Source: Rhodobiaceae bacterium (GTDB taxonomy: Bacteria > Pseudomonadota > Alphaproteobacteria > Rhizobiales > Tepidamorphaceae). From it: DNA of 64,000 nucleotides. The notes under the pieces were generated by a model that was not told where the DNA came from, did no database searches, and saw only the letters and a list, made by a program, of their open reading frames with translations. Every line of letters begins with the position of its first letter. The first letter of the stretch is position 1. Below, piece by piece: positions 35,125 through 44,065 of the stretch. The stretch is taken from assembly GCA_020637985.1 (NCBI GenBank), contig JACKJK010000003.1, positions 124,001-188,000 on the forward strand. Reading direction: 5' to 3'. The position numbers were made by a program, and so were the translations under genes.

Positions 35125-35389
35125 GGTGGGACAACCTCGGGTTTCTGCAGATGCCGCCGGTTCACCCGCCCGGGCAGCATCCGCGTTGGGCGGCAACCGG
35201 CTCGGCTGCTGCAGCCCGTCGCGACCAACGGAATGAATTTGAAGTCTTTAGAAAGATAGACCGGGGCAGGGCGATCGCGCTTGTGGCAAGTCAAATCCGA
35301 GGCGTATCGCGTCCAAGACACGATGCCGGCAAGACGCACGTGCCCGCGATGCATGCCGCCGCGCCGGACAGTTCACGTAATGCCCTGCG

Positions 35390-35755
35390 CTAAGCTTCGA
35401 GCGTCGTTTCTTCCTTCTCGGCGTAGACGGCGATCACCGCCCCCGTCGGGCTATGGGAATTGTGCTCGGTTCCCGGCGCAAGCCACACGACATCGCCGGC
35501 GCGGTACACGGTGCCGTCGTTGTCGACGATCTCGCCCTCGATGATGAAGAATTCCTCCGCTCCGCCATGCCGGTGCGGTGCCGAGCTCGCGCCCGGCTCC
35601 ATCTTGTAGATGTAGAACCCGGTGCCGCGCTCGGCGTGCGGATTGAGCTGCAGGATGGATGTGCCGCGTTCGCTGACACCGCTTTCATCCCACGCCTCGA
35701 ATTGTGCCGACTTGAGGTTGACGACGCGCCGTTCGTCCTTGCCGATTGTCTTCAT
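35390..35755 (-). CDS. small single-domain cupin
   Basis: 121 residues forming one double-stranded beta-helix. Metal-site residues are visible as APHRHGGAEEFFIIEGEI (HxH...E) and the second histidine in PGTEHNSH. ATG 35755 has AGGAGA 7 bases upstream; the upstream frame is shadow. It lies 55 bases after tetR on the same strand. Cupins of this type act as amine or sugar sensors (the PuuR regulator of putrescine catabolism carries one) or as small isomerases, so a sensor role in the amine region is possible but unproven. Confidence 0.82.
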   Translation of the reverse strand: MKTIGKDERRVVNLKSAQFEAWDESGVSERGTSILQLNPHAERGTGFYIYKMEPGASSAPHRHGGAEEFFIIEGEIVDNDGTVYRAGDVVWLAPGTEHNSHSPTGAVIAVYAEKEETTLEA

Positions 35756-35810
35756 GGCACTTCTCCTGTGCTTCGCGTCCGTGTTTCGGTCGGCTCTCGC
35801 AGCGGGACCT

Positions 35811-36509
35811 TCAGGCTTCCTGCGCTGTCCCGAGTATCTCAGCCGAAAGCCGTTCGCCGCGCTCGGGAAAGATGTTGGCGACGAAGCGTGCGGCAAGGCG
35901 CAAACCCTCTCGCGCCGACATGGTTCCGTGCGACAGGTAGATGCGGTGCCACAGGCCGTCCGTCAGCGCCTCGATGCCGGCACCGAGCGCATCAGCCTCC
36001 TCCTGCGACCGCCCGACCTCGATCAGCAACCTGGCACAGGCGGCACGGATCGCATCGGAGTGCCGTGAATCGTGGATGTCGGAAATCTCCGCGTAGCGCG
36101 GCCGCGCCTTGGCTTCACCCCAGAACGCATACCAGACGATCAGTGCCTCCTGGTTGCATGCCGCCGGGTCGAAGTCCGCGCGGATCAGCGCCGCCAGTTG
36201 CCGGACCGGATCGTCGCCGGCCTGCGCCAGCGCGCTGACCCAGAGCCGCTCGTAAAGTTCATAGTGATGGCGAAGAACCTCGGCGAACAGCTTTTCCTTG
36301 TTCGCAAAATAGAAGACGGCGACGCCTTGCGACAGGCCGGACGCCGCCGACACCGTCGCCAGCGTCGTCCTGGCCAGTCCGTTTTCCACGATCGACTTCG
36401 TGGTGGCCGCGATGAGCTGGCCGCGGCGCCGGGCGGCGTTTTCCGAACGCTCCTTGCGCGGCCGCGCGGGCATTGTGCCTGCCGGGGGCGACTTGGTGGT
36501 TGCCTGCAT
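35811..36509 (-). CDS. TetR-family regulator (BetI-like)
   Basis: 232 residues. The N-terminal helix-turn-helix is at about 28-75 (RGQLIAATTKSIVENGLARTTL, AASGLSQGVAVFYFANKEKL). The ligand domain resembles BetI, the choline-responsive repressor (ALIVWYAFWGEA, ADALGAGIEALTDGLWHRIYL). ATG 36509 has GGAG 6 bases upstream. It is divergent from a class III aminotransferase, and an 11-bp-arm dyad lies in between (36583-36606). Further copies of that dyad upstream of other amine genes make this protein the likely local repressor. BetI itself controls choline genes, which are not here, so the effector is probably another amine. Confidence 0.88.
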   Translation of the reverse strand: MQATTKSPPAGTMPARPRKERSENAARRRGQLIAATTKSIVENGLARTTLATVSAASGLSQGVAVFYFANKEKLFAEVLRHHYELYERLWVSALAQAGDDPVRQLAALIRADFDPAACNQEALIVWYAFWGEAKARPRYAEISDIHDSRHSDAIRAACARLLIEVGRSQEEADALGAGIEALTDGLWHRIYLSHGTMSAREGLRLAARFVANIFPERGERLSAEILGTAQEA

Positions 36510-36582
36510 TGCGCACTCCGGTTGGTTTCAGGGTCACACTGCCGCGTGAATCGGCCTACCGCAAGCACAGGTCCGATACAAA

Positions 36583-36606
36583 ATTTATTTGAGCACTCAA
36601 AGAAAT
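36583..36606. promoter_or_regulatory. putative TetR operator, site 1
   Basis: ATTTATTTGAG-CA-CTCAAAGAAAT: 11-bp arms with 10 of 11 complementary positions, between tetR and the aminotransferase gene and 74 bases from the tetR start. Two related dyads occur at 39621-39644 and 46250-46273 with the shared core TGAGCRCT. Confidence 0.75.
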
Positions 36607-36697
36607 AGCTTTATCATTCCCATTGACGTGAAGCGTAGGACGTTGGCGCTGTGAATGCCGGGTCCCGCGCTTCGAGGCATTTCCGGCAGGGTTCACC

Positions 36698-38098
36698 ATG
36701 TCCAGACAGACCAGTGCCATTGGCGCACGCGACGCGATTCCGATCGACATCATCCGCGAATGGGACAACCAGCATTTCCTGCACCCCTGGGAAATGATGA
36801 GCCCGAACGATCCGAACCGCGTCATCGTGGCGCGCGGCGAGGGAATCCATCTCATCGACGCACACGGGCGCCGTTTCATCGACGGGCCCGGCGGCATGTG
36901 GAACGTCCAGATCGGCTATGGCCGCGAGGAGATGGGCGCGGCGATCGCCGAGCAGGCGGTCAGGCTCGCCTACAACAGCCCGTGGGCCTTCAGCTCCGAA
37001 CCTTCCGCCCACCTGGCGCGCAAGCTCGCCGAGCTCGCTCCCGGCGATCTCAATACCGTGTTCTTCACCACGGGCGGTTCGTCCGCCGTCGACAGTGCGC
37101 TACGCTTCGCGCAGTTCTACCACAAGCAGTGCGGCGAGCCCGAAAGGAAGCGCTTCCTCGCCCGCGACAAGGCCTATCACGGCTCGACCTACCTGTCGGC
37201 CTCCGTCTCCGCCAAGGAACGCGACGGGTCCATGCTCGACATCGACCGTCAACTGGTGCGCCTGCTGCCCAACATCAATCCCTACCTGCGCCCGGCCGGC
37301 ATGTCGCTGGAGGCCTGGTGCGATATCAAGGTGGCGGACCTCGAGACAGCCATCGCGGAGGAGGGCGCCGACACCCTCGCGGCATATATTTCCGAGCCGG
37401 TGATGGCGTCGGGCGGCGTCATCGTGCCGCCGCCGGGCTACCACAGGCGCTGCCGCGAGATCTGCAGGGCCAACGGTATCCTCTACATCGCCGACGAGGT
37501 GGTCACCGCGTTCGGCCGCCTTGGGCACTGGTTCGCCTCGCAGGACGTGTTCGATTTCGTGCCCGACATCATCACGAGCGCGAAGGGTCTGACGTCGGGC
37601 TATCAGCCGCTTGGCGCGGCCATCATCTCGGACCGCCTCATCGAGGACCTTGTCCGCAAGGACAACGCCAACCTGTCGTTCAAGAACGGCTACACCTATT
37701 CCGGCCACCCGGTGTGTTGCGCGGCTGCCTTGAAGAACATCGAGATCATCGAGCGCGAGGGGCTGCTGGAGCACGTGCGCGAACTGACGCCGCATTTCCA
37801 GGAGCGCCTGCGCGACCTGATGCGCCACGAGATCGTCGCCGATGCACGCGGCATGGGGCTCGTCGGCTGCGTCGAGGGCCGCCCGGCGCCCGAAGGCCGG
37901 GAGAAGGAGCGCCTGGCCGCGGACTCCGAGTTCGGCCGCCGCGTCGACCGCAAGTGCGAGGCGATGGGCCTGCTGGTGCGCCCGCTCATCAACATGTGCG
38001 TCTTCTCGCCCCCGCTGATCATCACCCGCGACGAGATCGACCAGATGTTCGACATCCTCGACAGGGCGATCAGCGAGGTCGAAGGCGAGATGATGTAA
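36698..38098 (+). CDS. class III aminotransferase, polyamine/omega-amino-acid type
   Basis: 466 residues, PLP-dependent fold type I. Landmarks are VFFTTGGSSAVDSALRFAQ (phosphate-binding region), AYHGSTY, ADEVVTAFGRLG (Asp that holds the PLP nitrogen) and the Schiff-base Lys296 in SAKGLTSGYQPLGA. It resembles putrescine/beta-alanine:pyruvate aminotransferases (SpuC-like). It would convert a primary amine to an aldehyde with pyruvate or 2-oxoglutarate as acceptor. The start is preceded by an AGGG-type ribosome site. The TetR dyad upstream suggests induction by the amine substrate. Confidence 0.92.
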   Translation: MSRQTSAIGARDAIPIDIIREWDNQHFLHPWEMMSPNDPNRVIVARGEGIHLIDAHGRRFIDGPGGMWNVQIGYGREEMGAAIAEQAVRLAYNSPWAFSSEPSAHLARKLAELAPGDLNTVFFTTGGSSAVDSALRFAQFYHKQCGEPERKRFLARDKAYHGSTYLSASVSAKERDGSMLDIDRQLVRLLPNINPYLRPAGMSLEAWCDIKVADLETAIAEEGADTLAAYISEPVMASGGVIVPPPGYHRRCREICRANGILYIADEVVTAFGRLGHWFASQDVFDFVPDIITSAKGLTSGYQPLGAAIISDRLIEDLVRKDNANLSFKNGYTYSGHPVCCAAALKNIEIIEREGLLEHVRELTPHFQERLRDLMRHEIVADARGMGLVGCVEGRPAPEGREKERLAADSEFGRRVDRKCEAMGLLVRPLINMCVFSPPLIITRDEIDQMFDILDRAISEVEGEMM

Positions 38099-38145
38099 CG
38101 CGGGGCAGGGTGCGTATCGGCGTCCTGCCGGGAACGGCTGAGAGC

Positions 38146-39534
38146 CTAGAGATACCACTCGTATTCGCGCGGCAGGATGTCGGCCATGAAGGCGTCGAAT
38201 TCGGCGCGCTTGGCGTGGGCGTAGGCCGCGATGTAGCGCTCGCCGAAATAACCGGGCAGCACCCTGCCGACCTCCATGGCTTCAAGCGCCGACCACAGCG
38301 TCACCGGCACGCGCGGATCGACCGCCTCGCCGACGTTGCCGCTTGCCGCCGCCGTCGGCTCCAGACGCCCGGTGATGCCGTGGTGGGCGGCCGCCAGCGC
38401 TGCGGCCAGCACGAGATAGGGGTTGGCCTCCGCGCCGCCGGCACGGTGCTCGATGCGCCGGCTCGCCGGCTCGCCTGCCGGAACGCGGAAGGCGACGGAA
38501 CGGTTGTTCTCGCCCCAGTCGAGCGTCACCGGTGTGAACTGGTCGGGCGCGAAGCGCCGATAGGCGTGGAAGTTCGGGGCAAAGAACGCCATCGATTCCG
38601 GCAGCAGCGCCTGCATGCCGGCGATCGCGTGTTCCAGCAGCCGGCCATCCCGGACCGAGGGGTCGAAAACGTTGTGACCCTGTGCGTCGGCGAGGCTGAG
38701 GTTGACCTGCAGGCCGCTGCCCGACTGGTCGGCGAAGGGCTTCGACATGAAGGTGGCGTCGTAGCCTTGCGCCCGCGCCACGCCTGTCACCGCGCGGCGC
38801 ATCAGTGCCGCATCGTCGGCGGCGCGCAGCGCATCGGCGCGGTGGGAGAGGTTGATCTCGAACTGGCCGGGTCCGTACTCCTTAGAGATCGCCGTCACCG
38901 GCAGGCCCTGCTCCCTGCAGGCGGCCGCGATGCGCCCGATCACGCTCTCGAACTCGTCGAGCGGGTCGAGCCCCAGGACATTGCCGGCCATCCGCCGCTG
39001 GCCGCTGACCGGGGAGGCGGGCGGTTGCGGCGCACCGTCCTCCAGCCGCCCCCGGTCGATCAGGTAGAACTCCATTTCCATTGCCACGACTGGAGTCAAT
39101 TCCAACTCGGCGAAACGCGCCACAACCTCGCCCAGGATGGTGCGCGGCTCGTACCACAGCAGGTCGCCCGAGGCGTCCTCGAAGCGCATCAGGCATTGCG
39201 CACGCGGCTCCTCGGCCCATGGAACAGGCACCAGCGTCCCGGGGATCGGGCGGCAGGCGGCGTCGGGATCACCGTCGGAAAAACCGAGCCCCGCGGTGTC
39301 CCAGCAGGTGCCCTGCGCGTCGGTCAGCTGCATCGCCGCGCACATCGTCGTCCCGCCTGCATAGAGCTTGCGGAGGTCGCCCGCCGGAAGCCGCTTGCCG
39401 AACGCCTTGCCGTTGAGGTCGACCAGGAAGGCATCGATCGTCCGGGTCTGCGGATGCGCCGCGAGATAGGCCTCGGCCTCGGCCGCCGCTGCTTCGCTTG
39501 CCGCCGGCCCCTGGCCGGTCCTGTTGTCTGCCAT
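38146..39534 (-). CDS. glutamine-synthetase-like gamma-glutamylamine synthetase
   Basis: 462 residues of the GlnA/PuuA family. Glutamate and ATP site motifs include MEMEFYL near residue 157, GPGQFEINL near 225, the catalytic-loop region SGSGLQVNLSL near 262 and RRIEHRAGGAEANPYL near 350. The context (aminotransferase, Pot transporter) favours gamma-glutamylation of an amine, as PuuA does with putrescine, over ammonia assimilation. It faces away from the binding-protein gene, and the shared 258-base region holds TetR-like site 2. Confidence 0.88.
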   Translation of the reverse strand: MADNRTGQGPAASEAAAAEAEAYLAAHPQTRTIDAFLVDLNGKAFGKRLPAGDLRKLYAGGTTMCAAMQLTDAQGTCWDTAGLGFSDGDPDAACRPIPGTLVPVPWAEEPRAQCLMRFEDASGDLLWYEPRTILGEVVARFAELELTPVVAMEMEFYLIDRGRLEDGAPQPPASPVSGQRRMAGNVLGLDPLDEFESVIGRIAAACREQGLPVTAISKEYGPGQFEINLSHRADALRAADDAALMRRAVTGVARAQGYDATFMSKPFADQSGSGLQVNLSLADAQGHNVFDPSVRDGRLLEHAIAGMQALLPESMAFFAPNFHAYRRFAPDQFTPVTLDWGENNRSVAFRVPAGEPASRRIEHRAGGAEANPYLVLAAALAAAHHGITGRLEPTAAASGNVGEAVDPRVPVTLWSALEAMEVGRVLPGYFGERYIAAYAHAKRAEFDAFMADILPREYEWYL

Positions 39535-39620
39535 GGCTTCTGCCTTTCCCCGATGTCATCGATCCTGCCGTGGCAGGACCGCATTCGCCAGCATTTTCAA
39601 GGCATATGGCGTGCCAGCAA

Positions 39621-39644
39621 ATTTATCTGAGCGCTCAATATAAC
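39621..39644. promoter_or_regulatory. putative TetR operator, site 2
   Basis: ATTTATCTGAG-CG-CTCAATATAAC, aligned with site 1 across the left arm (10 of 11 identical) and the inner right arm. It sits between the divergent GlnA-like and PotF-like genes and so could control both. Confidence 0.7.
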
Positions 39645-39745
39645 CTTGCGCGAGGCAGGCATATTGATCACACTGCCTGCCAGGGACAATCCTGTCCGGG
39701 TCATGAAGTGGTGCATTGGGGGCATTTCCGGCCCGGTTAGACGAC

Positions 39746-39775
39746 AGACGGTTCACCCGCAGACGGTTCACCCGC
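39746..39775 (+). repeat. 15-bp tandem repeat in the leader of the binding-protein gene
   Basis: AGACGGTTCACCCGC occurs twice head to tail and is followed by a third partial copy (AGAC). It ends 17 bases before the ATG, just ahead of the AAGGAGA ribosome site. Probably a small duplication; it could affect leader structure. Confidence 0.7.
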
Positions 39776-39792
39776 AGACAAGGAGACCGCCG

Positions 39793-40851
39793 ATGATATC
39801 GCGCCTTATTCTGTCCACCGCCCTGGCAGGGCTGTTGCTGGTCCCCGCCGCGCGAGCCGCGGACCCGGACCTGGTCGTGTTCGACTGGTCGGGATACGAG
39901 GATCCGGAGTTCTACAAGAGCTACACCGAGAAATACGGCCAGCCGCCGCAGTTCTCCTTCTTCGGCGACGAGGAAGAGGCGTTCCAGAAGCTGCGCGCCG
40001 GCTTCAAGGCCGATCTCGCCCATCCCTGCTCGCAATCGGTCGTGAAGTGGCATGAAGCCGGTCTTCTGGAGCCCTTCGACACCGCGCGCATCCCCGCCTG
40101 GAACGACATCATGCCGGGCTTCAAGGCGATGCAGGGTTTCGTCGTCGACGGCAAGCCCTACGTCATCCCGCTCGACTGGGGTGCAACCGCTCTGACCTAT
40201 CGCACCGATGTCGTCTCTGCAGAGGATGCGTCGTCGCTGCAGATCTTCGCCGATCCGAAGTACCAGGGCCGCATCTCGATCGGCGACAACGTCGATGATG
40301 CCTATGCGCTGGCTTTCCTGGCGACGGGCGTGCGCGACTGGACCAAGGCGACCGAGGCACAGCTGGACGCGGCCTCTGCGTTCCTGCGCAAGGTGCACCC
40401 CAACGTGCTGACCTACTGGCAGGACGGCGCTTCGCTCGCCCAGTCGATGACCTCGGGCGAGGTCGTGCTCGCCTGGGCGTGGAACGAGACCTCCACGACC
40501 CTGAAGGGCGAGGGCGTGCCCATCGCCATGAACCGCGATGCCAAGGAAGGGTCGTCTACATGGGTATGCGGCTACGTCAACCTGGTCGGCGGCGAGGCTT
40601 CGGACGACAGGACCTACGATTTCGTCAATGCCTGGCTTGAGGACCGCACCGCCGAGTACATCGTGACCGCCTGGGGCTATGGCCATTCCAACGGCGCGGC
40701 GATGAAGAAGATCGACGCGCAGGCGCTGGCCGATTCCGGCTTCGACAACCTCGATGCCTACACCGACAAGACCCTGTGGCAGGCGCCGTTGCCGGCGAAC
40801 CTGCGCGAAAAGATGATCGCCGAATTCGAGAAGATCAAGGCAGGGTTCTGA
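39793..40851 (+). CDS. PotF/PotD-like periplasmic binding protein
   Basis: 352 residues with a Sec signal peptide (cut after ARA near residue 22). The mature start DPDLVVFDWSGYEDPEFYK matches the LxVYNW/FDW opening of spermidine/putrescine binding proteins, and PYVIPLDWGATALTYRTD near 122 is another family motif. It delivers an amine to the permeases encoded at 43247-44994. AGGAGA precedes ATG 39793. It lies far from its permease genes and on the other strand, which is unusual for pot operons. Confidence 0.9.
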   Translation: MISRLILSTALAGLLLVPAARAADPDLVVFDWSGYEDPEFYKSYTEKYGQPPQFSFFGDEEEAFQKLRAGFKADLAHPCSQSVVKWHEAGLLEPFDTARIPAWNDIMPGFKAMQGFVVDGKPYVIPLDWGATALTYRTDVVSAEDASSLQIFADPKYQGRISIGDNVDDAYALAFLATGVRDWTKATEAQLDAASAFLRKVHPNVLTYWQDGASLAQSMTSGEVVLAWAWNETSTTLKGEGVPIAMNRDAKEGSSTWVCGYVNLVGGEASDDRTYDFVNAWLEDRTAEYIVTAWGYGHSNGAAMKKIDAQALADSGFDNLDAYTDKTLWQAPLPANLREKMIAEFEKIKAGF

Positions 40852-40911
40852 CGCAACCCCGTCGGGCCGGCCGCGCCAGGCCGGCCCGTCAGGCAGCCGG
40901 AGACAGCGGCT

Positions 40912-42117
40912 ATGGCTGGCGACCAGCCCTTCGCGAGCGGTTTCAACGGGCTAGCCCGCGCGCAGGCCTCGCTGCCCGCGGCATGGTACTCCGACCCGGA
41001 CCAGTATGTCCGCGAGATGGCCGCGATCTGGACGCGCAGCTGGCTGCCGTTCTGCCGCACCGGCGACCTGCCGGATGACGGCACCTACCACGCCGGCGAA
41101 CTGGCGGGGCGAAATATCGTCGCCGTGCGCAAGCCCGGCGGCGACCTGGCCGCGTTCCACAACGTCTGCCGCCACCGAGGCGCCGAAATGTGTGCCGCCG
41201 GCAGCGGCCGCCTGCAGCGCCCGCTGCTGGTCTGCCCCTACCACGCCTGGGCCTACGATCTCGCCGGGCGGCTCGTTGCGACCGGCCCGGCGCGCGCCGT
41301 CGAAGGCTTCGATCGCGCCCGTCATCCGCTGCTGCCGGTGGGCATCGCCACGTGGGGCGGCTTCATCTTCATCAACCTCGCCGGCGGCAGCCAGGCCGAC
41401 TTCGAGGCCGCGCTCGGCGCCGAGCTTGCGCCGCTCGCCAACTGGCCGCTGGATACGCTCGAAGTCGCGCATGTCGACACCCGAGAGATCGCCTGCAACT
41501 GGAAGGTGTTCTGGGAGAACTTCAACGAGTGCCTGCACTGTCCGGGCATCCACCCCGACCTGTGCGATCTGGTGCCGATCTACGGGCGCGGCATCATGGT
41601 GCGCGAGGACGATCCGGACTGGCGCAGCCATGCCGGTGAAACGGCGCCGCGCTGGTCGGGCGCCTTGCGTGACGGTGCGGCGACATGGGCCGACGGCGGG
41701 CTGGCGCAGGGCCAGCCGCTGCCGGGACTGAGCGAGGCCGATGTCGCCCGCGGCCACACCTATGGCGTTGCCTTGCCGGGCATCTTCGTCGTCGGCCACG
41801 TCGACTACGTGCGCGCGGTCACCGTCACCCCGCTCGGCCCGCAACGCATGCGCCTGACCGCGACGTGGTTCCTGCCGCCGGGTCGCCGCGACGAGCCCGG
41901 CTTCGATCTGGAGCGCATCACGCGCTTCGCGATCCGCGTCCTGGGAGAGGATGCTGCGGCCTGCGAACTGAACCAGCGCGGCCTCGCCAGTGCCCCCTTC
42001 GAGGCCGGTACGCTGATGCAGGAGGAATACGAGGTCTATGCCTTCCATCGCTGGGTGCGCGCGCGGCTCGGCGAAGGCGAGGCGGCGGGAAGCCGCGCCG
42101 GGCGGCGCGCCCGCTGA
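40912..42117 (+). CDS. Rieske non-haem iron oxygenase, alpha subunit (amine-type), first copy
   Basis: 401 residues. The Rieske cluster ligands are Cys86, His88, Cys108 and His111 (CRHRG...CPYHAW). The catalytic iron site is NECLHCPGIHP with His209 and His214 and a bridging Glu206, the arrangement seen in choline monooxygenase/GbcA-like enzymes that hydroxylate N-methyl groups. It follows the binding-protein gene by 60 bases and is probably co-transcribed, so the imported amine is a likely substrate. A reductase partner is not visible in the window. The C-terminus ends in an Arg-rich tail that may be low-complexity extension. Confidence 0.88.
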   Translation: MAGDQPFASGFNGLARAQASLPAAWYSDPDQYVREMAAIWTRSWLPFCRTGDLPDDGTYHAGELAGRNIVAVRKPGGDLAAFHNVCRHRGAEMCAAGSGRLQRPLLVCPYHAWAYDLAGRLVATGPARAVEGFDRARHPLLPVGIATWGGFIFINLAGGSQADFEAALGAELAPLANWPLDTLEVAHVDTREIACNWKVFWENFNECLHCPGIHPDLCDLVPIYGRGIMVREDDPDWRSHAGETAPRWSGALRDGAATWADGGLAQGQPLPGLSEADVARGHTYGVALPGIFVVGHVDYVRAVTVTPLGPQRMRLTATWFLPPGRRDEPGFDLERITRFAIRVLGEDAAACELNQRGLASAPFEAGTLMQEEYEVYAFHRWVRARLGEGEAAGSRAGRRAR

Positions 42118-42129
42118 AGGCGGCAGGCC

Positions 42130-43250
42130 TCAGCCCCGCGGCAGCAACACCACCGATTCCGGCCCCCACCCGATGCGCGTGCGTGCGCCGCTCTGCAGCA
42201 CGCGGCGGCCGGCGGTATTGCGCATGGACACGGTCACCGGCTTTTCGGAGCCGGCGACGCTGACCTCGTAGTAGGTCATGTCGCCGTAGTAGACCGCCTC
42301 GACGATCTCGCCGTCCGTCTCGTGCGCGGCGCGTTCGCCATCCTCGAACAGCACGGTCAGCATTTCCGGGCGGATGCCGACGCAAGCCGGCCCCGCCGCC
42401 CCGCCGCCGCGCCGCCCGGCGCCTGTGCCTGTGGGATTTCGACCTGGCCGAGGCCGGCGATGTCGATCTCCACCTTGCCGCCGCTGACGCCCTTCACCGT
42501 CGCGTCGAAGAAGTTCATCACGCCGATGAAGGAAGCGACGCGCCGGCTGACCGGACGGCGGTAGAGCGTTTCGGGGCTCGCCAGCTGGGCGATTTCTCCG
42601 TCGAACATCACCGCGATGCGGTCCGACATGATCAGCGCCTCGTCCTGGTCGTGGGTGACCAGCACGAAGGTGATGCCGACGGCGCGCTGCAGGCGGCGCA
42701 GTTCCACCTGCATCTGCTCGCGCAGCTTCTTGTCGAGCGCCGACAACGGCTCGTCGAGCAGCAGCACCTTGGGCCGCAGCACCAGCGCGCGCGCCAGCGC
42801 CACGCGCTGCCGCTGGCCGCCCGACAGCGCGCTAGATCCGCGTTCGCCGTAGCCGGCGAGGTCGACCATCGCCAGTGCCTCGTCGACCCGGCGCCGGGTT
42901 TCCTCGCGCCCCAGCTTCAGCCGCCGTAGCCCGTAGGCGACGTTCTGCGCCACGTTGAGATGCGGAAAGATCGCGTAGCTCTGGAACACCATGTTGGTCG
43001 GGCGCAGGTTGGCGGGGACGCCCGCCGTTGGCTGGCCGTCGATGCGGATCTGGCCGGAGTCCGGTTCGTCGAACCCCGCGATCAGTCGTAGCAGAGTGGT
43101 CTTGCCACAGCCCGACGGCCCCAGCAGCGAGAAGAACTCGCCTTCGCCGATCTGCGCGGACACCCCGCGCAGCGCCTGAACATCGCCGAAGCTCTTGGCG
43201 ACGCGGTCGATGTCGACGATCGCGCGCCGCTCGCCGTTTGCCGTGTTCAC
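42130..43250 (-). pseudogene. PotA-like ABC ATPase with a frameshift before its C-terminal domain
   Basis: From the GTG at 43250 the ABC domain is intact: Walker A GPSGCGKTT near residue 43, signature LSGGQRQR near 145 and Walker B VLLLDEPLSALD near 165. Within a G/C-rich run at about 42385-42420 the frame is lost and stops at 42357. The C-terminal TOBE-like part (VGIRPEML...) continues in another frame to 42130. The full span is 1121 bases, one short of a multiple of three; inserting one base in the run restores a 373-residue protein of normal PotA length. It may be a sequencing error, a real lesion or rarely programmed slippage. The GTGA overlap with the permease gene is intact. Confidence 0.8.
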
Positions 43251-44065
43251 AGGAAGCCCCCCTGTCCGCCCGTCTGCCGTTCCGAGCGGCGGCGGAAGAA
43301 TTCGGCTGCGAAAAGCAGCGCCAGTGAAAGAATGAGCAGGATGAAGCCGAGCGCCATGACGCTCGGCAGCTTGGCGACGAAGCGCAGCTGGCCCCAGATG
43401 TATACCGGCAGTGTCGGCTCTGTGCCCGTCAGGAAGAAGGCAATGATGAATTCGTCGAGCGAGATCGTGAAGGCGATCAGCAGGCTTGCGATCACGCCCG
43501 GCGCGACCAGCGGCAGGGTGACCCGGAAGAACGTTCCCAACCGCGTCTCGCCGAGGTCGAGCGAGGCTTCCTCCAGGCTGCGGTCGAGGTTGAGGAACGC
43601 CGAGTTGAGGATCGCGTAGGAAAACGGCGTGCAGACCAGTACGTGCCCGAGCACCACCGTCCACAGCGACAACTTGAGCCCGAGCTGCACCAGCACTACC
43701 AGCAGCGCCACCGCGACGATGATCTCCGGCAGCACCAGCGGCAGCATGATGAAGCCGATGATCGGCTTCTTGCCGGGGAAATCGAACCGCGCCGAGGCGC
43801 GTGCCGCGCAGATCCCCAGGATGGTGCTCAGCATTGCGGTGGACAGCCCGACGTAGAGGCTGTTGAAAACCGCCTCGTGCAGGACGGGCGTGTTCCACAG
43901 CACGGAGAAATGCCGCGTCGTGAAGCCCTTCAGGGGAAAGGCGACGACGGCGCTGTTGTTGAACGCGAACAGCGGCAGCAGCAGCACCGGCGCGTAGAGG
44001 AAGATCAGGTAGGTGACCGCATAGGCCCGCAGCCACCGGCCCTTTGCCCGCGCGCCCGCGCTCAT
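43247..44065 (-). CDS. PotC/PotI-like ABC transporter permease
   Basis: 272 residues, six membrane segments, with the inner-membrane coupling motif EEASLDLGETRLGTFFRVTLPL near residue 165. The ATG at 44065 overlaps the upstream permease stop (ATGA). It is the second permease of the putative amine importer; its last codons overlap the start of the ATPase gene. Confidence 0.92.
   Translation of the reverse strand: MSAGARAKGRWLRAYAVTYLIFLYAPVLLLPLFAFNNSAVVAFPLKGFTTRHFSVLWNTPVLHEAVFNSLYVGLSTAMLSTILGICAARASARFDFPGKKPIIGFIMLPLVLPEIIVAVALLVVLVQLGLKLSLWTVVLGHVLVCTPFSYAILNSAFLNLDRSLEEASLDLGETRLGTFFRVTLPLVAPGVIASLLIAFTISLDEFIIAFFLTGTEPTLPVYIWGQLRFVAKLPSVMALGFILLILSLALLFAAEFFRRRSERQTGGQGGFL

Noticed and set aside
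35811..36509. Naming the TetR regulator betI
   Set aside because: The ligand domain is BetI-like, but no betA, betB or choline transporter is present. The neighbours point to another amine.
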